Assembly: GCA_012295275.1 (NCBI GenBank)
Contig: CM022676.1
Coordinates: 6,088,219-6,152,218 of the forward strand
DNA from: Chrysomallon squamiferum
Taxonomy: Eukaryota > Mollusca > Gastropoda > Neomphalida > Peltospiridae
Direction: 5' to 3'
DNA: 64,000 nt
Part shown: positions 49,922 through 63,060 of the stretch, in pieces
Layout: every line of letters starts with the position of its first letter
How positions within the stretch are numbered: the first letter of the stretch is position 1
Translations under genes and position numbers: made by a program
The notes under the pieces: model-generated
Databases searched by the model: none
Seen by the model: only the letters and a program-made list of their open reading frames with translations
What the model was told of the DNA's origin: nothing

Positions 49922-51134
49922 ATTAATGTAAATAAAAATAAATAACAGATGAATTAATAACAAAATTAATTTAACAACTGCCACTAACACTAGAACAACA
50001 ACTATTACAACTACTATTACAACTACTATTACTATACTACAACTACTAACTACTGCTACTATTACAAAATATAACTACTACTACTAACTACTACTACCAC
50101 TATCACTACTAGTAATAATAATAAAGTAACTAATAGCAATATTAATAATATAAAACAAATGATTAATAACAAAGAATAAAATATTATAACAGCTTTTGAA
50201 AACGTTTTACTGAAGGGTCAATATCCTCAGTATAAATTTATATAATACATTATTTCCAATTTCATCTGCACATACCATTGGTTGTGCAAACTTTTCTAAC
50301 TGAAGTATAACAATGTATATTGTTATGAATGTGCTATGAAAACTGTATCAGCTGGTTTCTCCTCTCACATTCCTCTGTTTTGAATATGACACATTTGACA
50401 ACATGTCACAGTGGTATTAAAATAAATGTGCTGACAGAATACTTCACAATGGAATCTTTACTTGTCTGGACACTTAATAGGAACTGAATACTTGTTAAAA
50501 AAATGAAAATCACAGTTTTATTTTAATAATGGAATAAAACCTTTAACTTCGGCAGTATGTGTAAAACTACACCGTATCATAGTTGTTGCTGCTGTTGTTG
50601 TTATTACCATCACTACAATAAGATATTATTTTTATTGTTGTTCTTGTTATTATTTTTTATTTTTTTAATTTATAAAAAAAATTATTATTATTATTATTAA
50701 TATATAAACAAAAAAATGTCACCCATCGTGAAAGTAATCAATTTAACATGATCCTATTCTAACATAAAGATATAAACATGCTTGACTTGTATTTAATATG
50801 TGCAATTATGCATCTATGATATCACAGCGCATACATTACTGCATAAATATTAATGATCCGTTAAATGTGGCATATTTAATGTATTGTGTATCAGGATAAT
50901 TACGTGGAAACATCTGGGTGTTTAAAAAAAAACATGTTTTAGAATTTTGGTAACAAATATGAACATCCTTTAAAAAAAAAAAAAAAAAAGAAGAATGTTT
51001 ATGTTTGATTATTTGCATTTGTGCTGGGTTTGAATGTGTGTATGTATGTATGTATGTATGTATGTATGTATGTATGTATGTATGTATGTATGTATGTATG
51101 TATGCATGTGTGTGTGTATGTGTGTGTACATATA

Positions 51135-51292
51135 CTGTGTCCAACAATGTTTTGATATTTTTGAATTTATGATGCTCTGAAGTTATGTAATAATATAGTG
51201 CTTAATTAAAACAATAAAAAAATAATAATCATAATAATTTTGATAGTAATGATGATGATATTAACACCACTAATAATAATACATAATATGTG
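51135..51292. repeat. dispersed element, copy 1 of 2
   Basis: actgtgtccaacaatgtttt, agttatgtaataatatagtg, cttaattaaaacaat and tagtaatgatgatgatatta also occur in the same order at 54186-54345. Copies are roughly 85-90% identical by eye. Type unknown. Confidence 0.8.
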
Positions 51293-51300
51293 TATGTCTA

Positions 51301-51341
<41 letters not shown>

Positions 51342-52375
51342 GCATATGTTGTGTTTTATAGTATCTGTGTTTGTGTATGTATGTGTGTGGACATCTGTGG
51401 CTGTCATCATTTTTCTGATGCTGTAACAGTGTATATATATATATATACATGTCTGGGACTGAGTGTGTGTGTAATATATAAATAACACAACCTGTGAGTT
51501 GACAACTATTAATATATAAAACACATGTTTTGGCAGGTAGCTGACACTCTTGGTATTCAGATGAGAAATGTTAAACTTAAACTGAACACTATTTTCAGAT
51601 GCATTTGGACAACATTTTTGTCACCATAAAAAAAAAAAAAAAAAAATGTTGTTATTAATACATTATTTCATGAATTTTGCGCGTACTTTGAAAGAACTAT
51701 GTGGAAAATGTCGCATATTTAGTCCAGTGTTAAATCAACTTCAAGTGTGAAAAATGTTTTTAAAAAATCGTATTTATATTTCACACAAACACACACAAAT
51801 TGTAGGGTTTTTTTTAAATTTAAAATTTTTAAATAAATGAATAAATAATTTAAAATGTAAAATTAAACAACCTTGACAGTAATCATAATAATGTTTTGTT
51901 CATAATTATAACAACAAAAATAAATAAATAGAAAATAAATAAATAAACTTTTTAAATAATACTAATAACATCAATAATTTAAAAATCCACAAAATCTGCT
52001 AACAAGATCACTTCTGCTAAGCAAAAACGTTTTGTTAAAAAAATTTAAAAAAAAAAAATTCTAAAAATATCAGACCGGTACTACAAGCTTGACAATGAAA
52101 AGACAACAGTTATCAAAACCGATGTTTACCTGATAACAAAACACAAGTTTAAAAGGACATTTATCAGTTACACTAAACAGAAATCGCCGATTACACAACA
52201 ACAAACTGACAAATAATGGCCTGAAGACACGTAGAAGAGATCATTTGCTTCACGCCTACAGAAACAATGTCACCTTGGTTTTAATATCCGATTTAAAGAT
52301 CTGTCTTGTAATTTTATACGCTTGTAAGACAAAGGATCAATACTTCATAGTATCCGTATTACGTGATTTTACAAC

Positions 52376-52545
52376 ATGGAGCGGTCGTTGGTGATGTGAC
52401 CTAATTTCCAGTTCCAAACACTGTTCACAATATGGAGCAATCGTTGTTGATGTGACCTAATTTCCAGTTCCAAACACTGTTCACAATATGGAGCAGTCCC
52501 TGTTGAAGTGACCTTATTGTCAGTTCCAAACACTGCTCCATGAAT
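52376..52545. repeat. 56-bp minisatellite, three copies
   Basis: atggagc-gtcgttg-tgatgtgac and ctaatttccagttccaaaca then ctgttcacaat start at 52376, 52432 and 52488 (56 bp each). The third copy is more diverged and ends in gctccat, complementary to atggagc. Confidence 0.9.
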
Positions 52546-53138
52546 GGTTATTAAAGACCTATGATATAAATAAATTCTTTTCCTCACACATACACACAGC
52601 AACACACACATACACACACAGACACAGACACACACAGAGTACATATAAATAAATAAATAAAAACTTCTAAATGAAGATAGTAGCCTATAAAATAATGACA
52701 GCAGATTTCTTTCAATTACACATTATCAAACATGATCTTTTAAGATGTAGAATCAACCCAAAGTTTCAAACAAAAACAAAGACTAAATTTCTTATTTCCA
52801 ATAATTATTACTAAATTCACAGACCACTTGTAAATATATTTTAAACTTTTTACATAATTTTATTCAGTATAATTAGAATCATAGTGATAAAAAAAAAGAA
52901 TTATGTTTTTATAATTTAAAAATTAAGTATCTGCTACCTTAGTAATTATATAATTTTATAAGCAGAGGGTGTGTAACAAACTCTGGATTAGTAAGGAAAA
53001 ATAATTTGCATTCATATGACACCATTACCTATTACATCATTCATTTTGCACTAAATGACCAAAACATGTTGTTTGCACACAGTGTTCAGTGCTAGGCAGT
53101 TGAAAAGTTCTTTAGAATTATTATTATTTTAATAATAA

Positions 53139-53170
<32 letters not shown>

Positions 53171-53239
53171 CCATCATCATTATCATTATCATCATTATTA
53201 TCATCATCATTAGTATACTACTACTACTAGTACTAGTAT

Positions 53240-53274
<35 letters not shown>

Positions 53275-53661
53275 TTTTATTTATTTATTTTTTTTTTTTT
53301 ATTTTTTTTTTTTTTTTTTTATTTGTTGTTGTTGTCATTGTTGTTCCAGTGTAAATGCTGTAAATTAATTTACTGACATTTAATTATTAAAATCTTAGTT
53401 AACTGTCAAATTTAGGGAAAAAAAAAAAAACATCACGTAATACTACTAAACATTACATCATTCATCACGTTTTAAATAATCTTTCCACAGCTTGTATTGT
53501 CAATAAATACACACCAAACATGGTGTCACCCTTTAACACAATAGAAAAAAAATCATAAAACTCTTGTAGCCACTAATTATAACAAAACAGAGGAGGAAAA
53601 CAACAAACACTAAATTAGTGTAGTGTTCTCACCTAATACCGTAATGCAAACAATTTATCAG

Positions 53662-54078
53662 TTACAGATCTTGAATGAAAACTGAAATAATTGTACAAAG
53701 AAATTTATCACAAAATTGGAAACAGGCCAAAATATAAACAAAATAAATCACCACCTTTGGAGTTCTGGTTGGATTTGGAAATAGTGGAAACTGTGCCACT
53801 GAGAAGTGTTGATCCTGAAACCCACAGCATTCTATGACTTGCCTTAAAAGAGCCCTATGAGAAAAAGTGGTCAAGATATTATCTGTCAGTGACATCTGAC
53901 AATAAAAGGAATCTTGTTCTGACTGGCCCACATTCCAAATAATAAAAGTCTGAAATGCATTATCATGACTGTCTAACTCAAACAATAAAAGAGTTGTAAA
54001 AACTTTATACCCCCAAGCTGAATTTTTATTATCAGTACATGTTTGGGGTATCAGATTTAATTTTGTTTCTTTTTTTTT
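53662..54078 (-). other. unassigned open reading frame, 138 codons, no ATG at its start
   Basis: The frame is open from a TAA at 54079-54081 to the stop at 53662. It includes SAWGYKVFTTLLLFELDSH, DNAFQTFIIWNVGQSEQDS, TFSHRALLRQVIECCGF and FPLFPNPTRTPKV. Composition is less biased than most open frames of this window, and a donor-like CAAAG|GTGGTG follows TPK on this strand. I recognise no family. It could be an exon of an unseen gene, a relic of a mobile element, or chance. Confidence 0.2.
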
Positions 54079-54185
54079 TTATCAGGATGAAATTATGTCC
54101 TGTACGTGTTTGGTTTTTTCCAAAGATACATGTGATATTTCTTATGACGCACATTGGAATGTTAGGCCTATATTTACCACAGATT

Positions 54186-54420
54186 ACTGTGTCCAACAAT
54201 GTTTTGATATTTTAAAATTATAGATCCTTTGAAGTTATGTATTAATATAGTGCTTAATTAAAACAATGAAAAAATAATCACAGTAATTTTGGTAGTAATG
54301 ATGATGATATTAACACCACTAATAATAATACTACATACTACTACTACTACAACTACTACTGTTACAATTACTACTACTACTACTACTGCCACTACTAGTA
54401 CCACTAATAATAATAAAGTT
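54186..54420. repeat. dispersed element, copy 2 of 2, with (ACT)n tail
   Basis: Same order of blocks as the copy at 51135, same strand. The shared part ends in aacaccactaataataata; here it continues into a (CTA)n/(ACT)n tract. A similar (ACT)n tract at 49980-50110 may be a decayed third tail. Confidence 0.8.
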
Positions 54421-54899
54421 GGCAGTTTTATGTTATACACACTATTTGGTATATTTCATTTGTCCCCATAAAAGAAAAATCGCAAATGTTTTTCAAATGT
54501 GTGCATTATTATGTAACATTATGCTTAATTCAAATTATTTGACACAAAGTAACACTAACTGATGAATCTTCTTTTTTAAACAAAATTAAACAAAATATAG
54601 AAAGAAAAAAAAAGAAAAAATAAAGAAATCAATAAATAAAGAAACATTAACTTGTTTTGCACGAAAATAAGTAAACAATGAAAACACATTAATCACACGT
54701 AAAATACATGATTTCATGTTTCCTTTAGTTTCTTCATTAAATATTTTGCAAACATTTGAAAGGGAGTGTAAGGACATTTACAAACAAATAATTAACATTT
54801 ATAACCACAGGATGACAAAGCAGGTTTTTTATTCTAAACACGTTAACAATAATATAAACATTCTACGTACTTTTTAAGGTGAAGTGACCTACAACGTAC

Positions 54900-55100
54900 C
54901 TCAAACGATTTGACAATTCTGATGTGAGCATGCGCATGCACTTTTAAGAATCATTAACTGAATCGCAACGCACCGTGCAGACAATAATTATTTTTAACCA
55001 GCATGACGAGTGATATCTCGCCCTCTCCCAAGTCAGGACCAGGAAAGTCCCGCCGCCATTTATTCCGAATATGATTTACGGAAACAACCGAAGCACAACT
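54900..55100 (-). promoter_or_regulatory. ANAPC13: candidate 5' UTR exon and promoter of ANAPC13
   Basis: On the minus strand a strong donor GAG|GTACGT has its exon side ending at 54900. Further upstream is AAATGGCGGC (plus 55052-55061), close to a YY1 site of the kind found just downstream of start sites in housekeeping genes. There is also an NRF1-like palindrome GCATGCGCATGC at 54928-54939. The block is GC-richer and less repetitive than its surroundings. The intron to the coding exon would be 5.2 kb. The start site is not determined. Confidence 0.35.
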
Positions 55101-55149
55101 GCCTACGCTCAATTTTGCACGTACCACGAAACCTTGACCGAATACCAAA

Positions 55150-56340
55150 GTCGCACAGACAAACGCATTGACAAAGCAAAAAAATTTTTTAAAAAATTAC
55201 ATAACAATTACATAACTGAAAAAAGGTTTTTAAAAGTCATATGAAATTCAAGATGAACTGTTTTGGGGATATGTAATCTTATTTTAATCGTTATTTCTTA
55301 TTTATATGGTAATCCAATAATATCGGAATAATTATTATAAAATTAATCGAAATAATCAGCCATAATGATATCGACCTTCTTCATTTCCCTTCTATTGCTG
55401 TCCTACAAAGTTATTTTTGTCGAACAACTGGCATTTATACAAGAATGTTCTTGGCCTAATTCTGAAGGAAAATGTTTTCATTGATCTAATTTTATTTTAT
55501 TATTATTATTTGTATGTATCCTGTAAATAACTTTATTCTTTTCTATAATGACGGTTAACGGACATAAATTTTGTGTAGTGCGAGTTCCATATAATTATAA
55601 TCATATAGTCATTCATGTATTTAGGGCTCGTAAAAGTTCGACTGTCCTCAACTTCCCGATTCCGTCCTCTCGTGATAAGAATTCGCGCAGTCATTCAAGT
55701 TAGCAGAAGTTACCATCCCAGAGTGATAATGCAGTAAATAATAAATAAATGATTAAACAATGCGTGACAGTGAATCGACGTTTTTAAATTTTGTTTCCTC
55801 GAAATATACGAAAGATGCGTCTGTTTTAAGAACTATCGAACGTTACAAGTAAATGCACATGCGCACGCGTCTGCTTACTGGTTCGTAACGTCATCGGATG
55901 GTTTTTCCATCAGCACCATCAAAGTTAATAATAACTTTGTGCTTACATAATAAATTTAATTTGTACCATTTCGCTGTCGTTAATATTCAGTTAATTGTTG
56001 CTGCGTATAATTATCGTTCTTGCTATTTTTACCTGGTTGCACAGTATTATGTAAATTATGAATAAACTACTCGGGAAAACCGCACTTTTTTTTATTTTAT
56101 ATGTAAACTACATGCAACATTTGACATACGTCCCTTGTTCCAAATAGAATCGAACGCAAACGTCCTAGTTTATGAATATTCTGGAACCGCCTCTGGCAAT
56201 TGGAGAAATAGCACGTTTCTGGTTTACACAGTGCATGCATATAAAAGCCAGTTGGAAACGTTTAAATAAGGGATAAAAATAATGGGCATATATTTATACA
56301 TTACGTCAAATAAATGCTCTACAGAAACACTAAAATAAAT

Positions 56341-56390
<50 letters not shown>

Positions 56391-58723
56391 AAGAAACACT
56401 AAAATATTATATCAACGTAAATAAATAAACTATAATATCTGTTGTTAATGAATAAACGTTCATTTCATCATATTGGAATGGTCCTTGTATTATATAATCA
56501 TGTTTTGAACACAATATTTTTAATGTAAATTAGTTTCTTTCTTTCTTTCTTTCCTTCTTTCTCATTTAAATATTTATTTATTTCTCATTTTTATCATCAT
56601 CGTCATCATCATCATCATCATTATTATCATCATCATACACACACATATATACTCCGATATACATATATTTCAAATAATTTAATAATACTACTTTATTACT
56701 ACTACTACTACTTTTTTTTTTTGTTTTATATATCATTTATATTATCATAATGATCATTGTTATCATTGCCGTTATAATGACCATCATTAATTTTTTTTAA
56801 TTTGTTTTTTTTTTTTTATTGATATTATTATTTATATTTTTTTATATTAAGTTATTGTAATTCTCGTTATTATAATAATAATATTATTATTAATAATAAT
56901 AATAATAATAATAATATAATAATAATAATAATCTTTATTTATTTCAGATTATTTCATTGTTATTTATTTATTTATTATTTATTTATTTTAATTATTATGC
57001 ATTTCAAATGAATCAACATACGAGATGCAGTAAATAATAGTATCTCCATTACCGACGCCATGTCATTCTTTCTGAATACTAACAATATCAGACATTTGTA
57101 AAATACCTGTCTGATTGTGTCAGATTATATAAACGCGTATCAAATTACCTGTAATGACACTATATACGATTTTACCAAACAACAAATTCTACGGTATCAA
57201 ATCACTGTTGTCTATTCACATTTAACATCGGTACAAAAGTGTAACTTCGCAAACTATGAGATATCTTTCAGGGTGATTAAACTGATATCGCATTGAAGGG
57301 CCAAACGATACGGTTACGTTATCTAGGATGGGTTTGTAGGGGGGGGGAGGGAGGGTGTTCTCACTGTATTCTCGAGAAAAAGTATTGAGAATTTTCTCTT
57401 AGTTTCCAGTCAGTACCATTGCTTGTATTTTTTATTTTATTTTATTTTTTATTTTTTTTTTTTTTTTTTTTTTTTTGTACGCATTATAAACCACAGTTAT
57501 TTTGTCTATCTTTATCTATTCAGATATTAAATTTATATTTATATTCATCTAAACGATAACATTTTACCTTGTAAGATTCTGAATTCTCCCCTTAGGCACT
57601 TTAATTTAATATATCTGTATAGACATTTAATTTACTAACGGGACCCTCCTAAGCAAGATGTCTACGAAATTATAACCCCTCTATAAAAATTCCAGATCCG
57701 ACCCTATGGAAGATAAAAACCTAAAATATCAATTTAAATATATCACATTTCCATAAATTATGATGAGCATTACTTTGAAGACATTTTAATATATAAACAT
57801 ATATTATTATTATTATCGTTGTTGTTGTTGTTTTATTATTGTTGTTGTAGTTGTCACTATTATTATTACTGTTGTTGCTGTTATTGACTTTCTTCTTATT
57901 TATTTATTCATTTATTTATTTATTTGTTTTTTTTTTTTAATTAATTTTTAAATCTAATGTTCTTTAATTTTTTATTTTTTTTTTTAATGCCTAACTTTAT
58001 GTATGTCAGAATTATAACCTTGTATGACTAACACGAACGTCAAGTTAATTAAATTACTGAAATAACGTTCAAAAGTGTGCACTGCGCATGCTTGTTAAAA
58101 CTTTATAATCACATGCTCAATGTCATGTAATAGTAAATTGATATTTACTCTCTTTTTTTTTTTTTGTGTGTGTGTTAAACTGTGATCAGGTAATACAATA
58201 AATATTTAAAATAAGCAGTTGTAGGTCATACAAAACAAGTGTAGTTTTATTTACAGAACTGACTGTTGTTTTGTTTTAATTTAATACAGTTGTACAGTTA
58301 ATACAAATAGTAATGGCAAAAGTACTATGGGAATTTTGGTGGGGTATTTTTCTGTTGTTGTTTTTTCTTTTTTTTTTCTTCTTTCTTCTCTCTCTTTTTT
58401 TTCTTTTTTTCCTATTTTTGTAGTAATATAGATATTTATTTCAATCTATTCTTAAAATAGTAATATCGATTTTTAAACTGGTACAAATAATAAATAGTTC
58501 CTTTGTTGTTGTTGTTGCTATTGTAGTAATGAAGTTGGCATTTTACTTATAATAGAAGCTGCATTAGTTTTGATAATAGTGATCTTACGTTACTGTTACT
58601 TCTACTACTGATTCTGTTACAACTACTACTACACTATACAAGTACTGCAACTGCTACTATAACTGTCATTCTAGACTTGGCAAATATGGATGTGTACGTA
58701 CATAATAACACAACCACTCTGCG

Positions 58724-58754
<31 letters not shown>

Positions 58755-59694
58755 TTGGTGCTACTGCTGTTACTACTACTACTACTAATACAATGACAAA
58801 TTATTAACTACGTCTATTTATTAAAAATAACACATACTAAAATGTATTCCTGGACAAATTATTATTATTATTGTTGCTGTTACTACTATTATTAATGTAT
58901 TATTAATGGTGATGGTGGTGTGGTTTTTGTTTGTTTTGTTTGGTTTTGGGGTTTTTTTTAAAAATATAGCCACAATGTCATATATATATATATATATAAA
59001 GTAAACTTCTTCCTAGAACATAAAAATTTATATAAACTTTTTTTTTTTTAGGCTCATTGTAACGTTATACAACATGAACACTCTTAGTAATAACGTGACG
59101 ACTTCTGTCAACATTACCAAGTTTTGATGAAAGAGACAGACAGCACGAACTTGACCAATGATATTATGAAAATAAAATATAAGTAAAAATACTTGTAAAT
59201 GTTCAAGTGTTCTTCTAAACGACTGTTCAAACATGACGTTGACAAACATGACATTTGAAAAGCTTGTTATCTTAAAGCGAACACACCCTTCCCCGTAACC
59301 AGATTCAAACTCAGTCTGAACTGGATATTGATTCGACACTGTGGCTCGTAATTTATTGATACGTGTTATCTTAAGAGCTCTTTTGTGTTTGAAGTTAATC
59401 TTTGGCGATCGAAGAACAAGGGCTCAAGGGAGGTAAATAAAAATTTACGAGTTTCAAATTGGTGTTTTATAAACCATTTGGGATTAAAAACGTGTCAATG
59501 GACCAGTTTTTTGAAAAGGAACGAAAACTGAATTGGCTTGAAAATGTAAATGATTCTAAGGAAATGAATATTTTTTTTTCTTTCCTACCTAAATACAGTT
59601 CCTGATTTTTTTTATGCGACAAAACTCTTTTAGCTTTGTGAATATATATATATTAGTAAGTGTATGTACATGTTTGTATGTATGAATGTATTTG

Positions 59695-59729
<35 letters not shown>

Positions 59730-59750
59730 TTGTATCTGTGTTTTTAGCTT

Positions 59751-59781
<31 letters not shown>

Positions 59782-59850
59782 TAGTAAGTGTGTGTGTGTT
59801 TGTGTGAATTACGTCAGCATATCGTACGCAAATATGGATGTGTACGTGCA
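55150..59850. other. intergenic, no gene recognised
   Basis: The 55.37-56.25 kb part is moderately complex with CpG-containing words (acatgcgcacgcgtctgc, aacgtcatcgg). After 56.3 kb come (AG)n at 56342-56388, (TCTT)n near 56533, (ATC)n at 56595-56635, (AAT)n near 56895, a G9 run near 57340, poly-T at 57452-57476 and (CTG)n at 58733-58754. Confidence 0.6.
56174..56247 (+). promoter_or_regulatory. candidate heat-shock-type promoter: HSE trimer, inverted CCAAT, TATA box
   Basis: GAATATTCTGGAA at 56174-56186 is a perfect nGAAnnTTCnnGAAn element. ATTGG (inverted CCAAT) is at 56199-56203 and TATAAAAG at 56240-56247. The order and spacing resemble small or large hsp promoters. No open frame of useful length follows within 1 kb, so what it would transcribe is unknown; it may be a remnant or chance. 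Confidence 0.3.
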
Positions 59851-59854
59851 TTTT

Positions 59855-60870
59855 GTATGATATTATTTAATTAAAATTATTTTATAGTGTTTATTTCAAG
59901 AATTCAGAGTTTACACAGGTGAGGGGCGAAGACCAATCGATAGAATTGCTGTGGTTACCATAGTGATATCTGGAGACAGTGATAAGATTTCTGTAATTTA
60001 TCATCGGAAACTAATTATGATATTTATTTCACATTCTTCATCTTCAGCTGTATTTCAGTGGCGGATGCAATGTGTTTTCGTAGGGTTCAGTATATAGTTT
60101 GTTATACGATTAAAAAAAAAAAGTACCTGAAACAAGACGTTGTGAATACAGCTATACAAAGAGACATATATATATATATATATATACACTCCGACATATA
60201 CATACAAACATGAATACACACACACATACATATTCATACTGATACGTACACACACGTATATATACAAATATATAGTCCGAAATACCCGCACACACACACA
60301 AACTTAAACGCACGCACGCACACACACACACACAGAGCAAAAGCTGTAATAACAGTAGTAATAATGGCAACAGTAGTAGCAGCCGCAGCAGGAGTAGTAG
60401 TAGTAGTAGTAGTAGTAGCAGTAGTAGCAGTAGCAACAGTAGTAGTAATTGCAAGGACGTAAAAAGGTTTACAATTATTTAAATACAAAATGTTGTCCTG
60501 GAACGAACATTAACACTGCCCCCCACCATAGTCACCCAACCTCATCTAGTCCCCCATTCTACCGATCTAGCCTATCACACTTTCCAATCCATCTCCCACC
60601 CACCCCAGTAGTATCCCCCACCTTGGACTCTGCATCTCACAACGTACACAAATAATAACAGAACATTTTTCTAATCTTAGCGCTAATATTACTTAAATGC
60701 GGTATCTAATCGCGCATGTAATATTCATAACGTGATTATTACTTGTTGATTTTCATCTTAGTGTTCCTACGTGTAGCCAAGTGAAACTGAGGATTACGTG
60801 TTAACGTCACATTAAAGATAAGCTGATAAGATTTAAGAGTTTGTAAATTAAACTCTGCATATTGTAAGAG

Positions 60871-60912
<42 letters not shown>

Positions 60913-60995
60913 GGGGTGATAGGTGTATATGAATGTACCAATCAACTGTATATTGCCTGTTTTTGTTCGATGTTTACGTAATTCTACATATCTGT
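59855..60995. repeat. segmental duplication, copy A
   Basis: Matches copy B (61503-63064) in the same order: gtatgatattattta, gtttacacaggtga, gaagaccaatc-a-agaattgctg, gttaccatagtgata, a (CA)n block, an (AGT)n block, a C-rich block, ccttggactctgcatctcac, aacgtacacaaataat, and gaatgtacc. Spacing between copies grows from 1,650 to 2,090 bp through microsatellite length differences. Confidence 0.88.
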
Positions 60996-61028
<33 letters not shown>

Positions 61029-61040
61029 TGTGTGTTTGTA

Positions 61041-61072
<32 letters not shown>

Positions 61073-61240
61073 TGTGTGTGTGTGTGTGTGTCTATGGATG
61101 ATGGAGAGATATGTGTGTTTGTGTGTGTGTGTGTTTGAGAGAGTGTGTGTGTTTGTATTTGTGTGTGTGTGTTTGTGTGTGTTTGTGTGTGTGTGTGTGT
61201 TTTGTGTTATGGTTTATCAATGCATATTGTCATTGTTTAT

Positions 61241-61330
<90 letters not shown>

Positions 61331-61502
61331 ATATATGAATGTGTATATATATATATGTGTATAATAAATGTCTATACATATGGATGTTTGTATATTTAAT
61401 TATGTACGCATCTGTGTATGTTTTTAGCTATGTATGTGGTATGTGTATCATATATATGTATATATGTTATTACGTCTCCATGCTTTGTCTAAATAAAAAC
61501 AT
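60996..61502. repeat. (TG)n/(AG) and (CT)n microsatellites between the duplication copies
   Basis: (TG)n interrupted by AGAGAG at 60994-61200, then perfect (CT)n at 61243-61325, then TATA/TGTA-rich sequence. Confidence 0.93.
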
Positions 61503-61571
61503 GTATGATATTATTTATTAATATTACTTCATAGAATTTATTTCAAGTAATGTCAAATAATACCAAAACAG

Positions 61572-61613
<42 letters not shown>

Positions 61614-62470
61614 ACAAAAAAAAAAATCAATAATTTTGGTGTTTACACAGGTGACGCGCGAAGACCAATCAAAAGAATTGCTGTTGTTACCATAGTGATA
61701 GCTTGAGACAGTGATCAGATTGCTATGATTTATTATCGAAAACTAATTATGACATTTATTTCGCATTACTTCATCTTCAACACTGTTTCAGTGACGGGAA
61801 AAAAAAAAGTATTTTCATAGAATTCAGGATACAGTTTTTACGATTAAAAAAGATCCTTGAACCAAGCTTGATGCTGTGAATATGCAGACATGCATACACA
61901 CGCATACAAACACAAAAATAAACATTTACACACAAACGGAAACACGCACGCAAACGCACACACACACACAAATAACTGTCTGTCTGTCTTTATTAGGTTT
62001 TTTCAATGTATTTTAAAATTCGACTTCTCCAGGTAATTTTTTAATTTTTTACCCTCCCGTCTAAGTTTTATTTCTCCAAAGGTCTAATACATAAATTGAC
62101 GCGGAGTTATTATTGGACCTTGGAAATTTCTCAGTGACCCAAGCGGGTCGACATAAACAACTTCTGTGACCCCTGATCTATACGTATGCACAGATAATCG
62201 TATTCATGTAGATTTAATCCTACAGTCAATGGTATTTTGATCAAGATTATGTTTCAAGATTATATTTTTGTATCACTCGCAGTAGCTGATGTAGTAGTAG
62301 TAGTAGTAGTAGTAGTAATAGTAGTAGTAGTAGTAGTAGAAGTAGTAATGATAATTGTAGTGGTAATAGCAGTAGTAGTGTTAGCTGTAATAGTAGCAGT
62401 AATAGTAGAAGCAATAGTAGTAGTAGCAACAGTAGTAACATCTGTTGTGATGCTAGTAATAGTAGTAGAC

Positions 62471-62504
<34 letters not shown>

Positions 62505-63060
62505 CATTAGTAATAAAAGTAACAAAGACATAAAAAAGGTTTACAATAATTTAAATACAAATATTTGTTCTGAAACATACACTGACACTGACCCCCCCCC
62601 ACCATAGCCACCCTACCAACATCAGCTAGTCCCCCCACCACCACTCTACCGATCTAGCCTATCACACTTTCCAATCCATCTCCCACCCTCCCCAGTAATC
62701 TCCCCAACCTTGGACTCTGCATCTCACAACGTACACAAATAATGACAAAACATTTTCTAATCTTAGCGCAAGTATTGCGTAAATGAAGTGTTTAATCACG
62801 CATGTAATATTCATAAGGTGATTTCTTGTTTGATTTTCATCTTACTTTTCCAACGTTTATGAAACTGAGGATTACATGCTGATAGCGGTATTAGTTCGTC
62901 GTCGGATTTAAGCTATAAGAATGTGTACATTAAAGTGTTCTTATTTTAAGATAGCTTATGTGTCTGGTATTTTTGTGTGTGTATCAGAGTGACAGGTACA
63001 TGAATGTACCGGCTTACTGTGTGTAATCTGTTTTAATTCGTTGATTACATAATTATATCT

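Larger units (their letters stand above)
49732..54899 (-). other. ANAPC13: candidate ANAPC13 5' UTR intron
   Basis: If the 54900 donor is used, this is one 5.2-kb intron. It contains (GAT)n at 49888-49921, (TATG)n at 51040-51105, (TA)n at 51311-51336, a 56-bp repeat at 52376-52545, (TTTA)n at 53240-53290 and the paired copies of a dispersed element. No further exon is proven. Confidence 0.4.

Noticed and set aside
52369-52644. 91-codon minus-strand frame
   Set aside because: Made of the 56-bp tandem repeat plus (CA)n.
54954-55148. 64-codon minus-strand frame near 55 kb
   Set aside because: Lies in the predicted ANAPC13 promoter and 5' UTR block, lacks a proper ATG start and any family resemblance.
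59028-59339. 103-codon minus-strand frame
   Set aside because: No ATG start, ends in a Lys run from a T tract, no recognisable domain or splice context.
60449-60655. 68-codon Pro/Ser-rich + strand frame
   Set aside because: The C-rich block is conserved in the second duplication copy but the frame is not kept across the two copies' indels.
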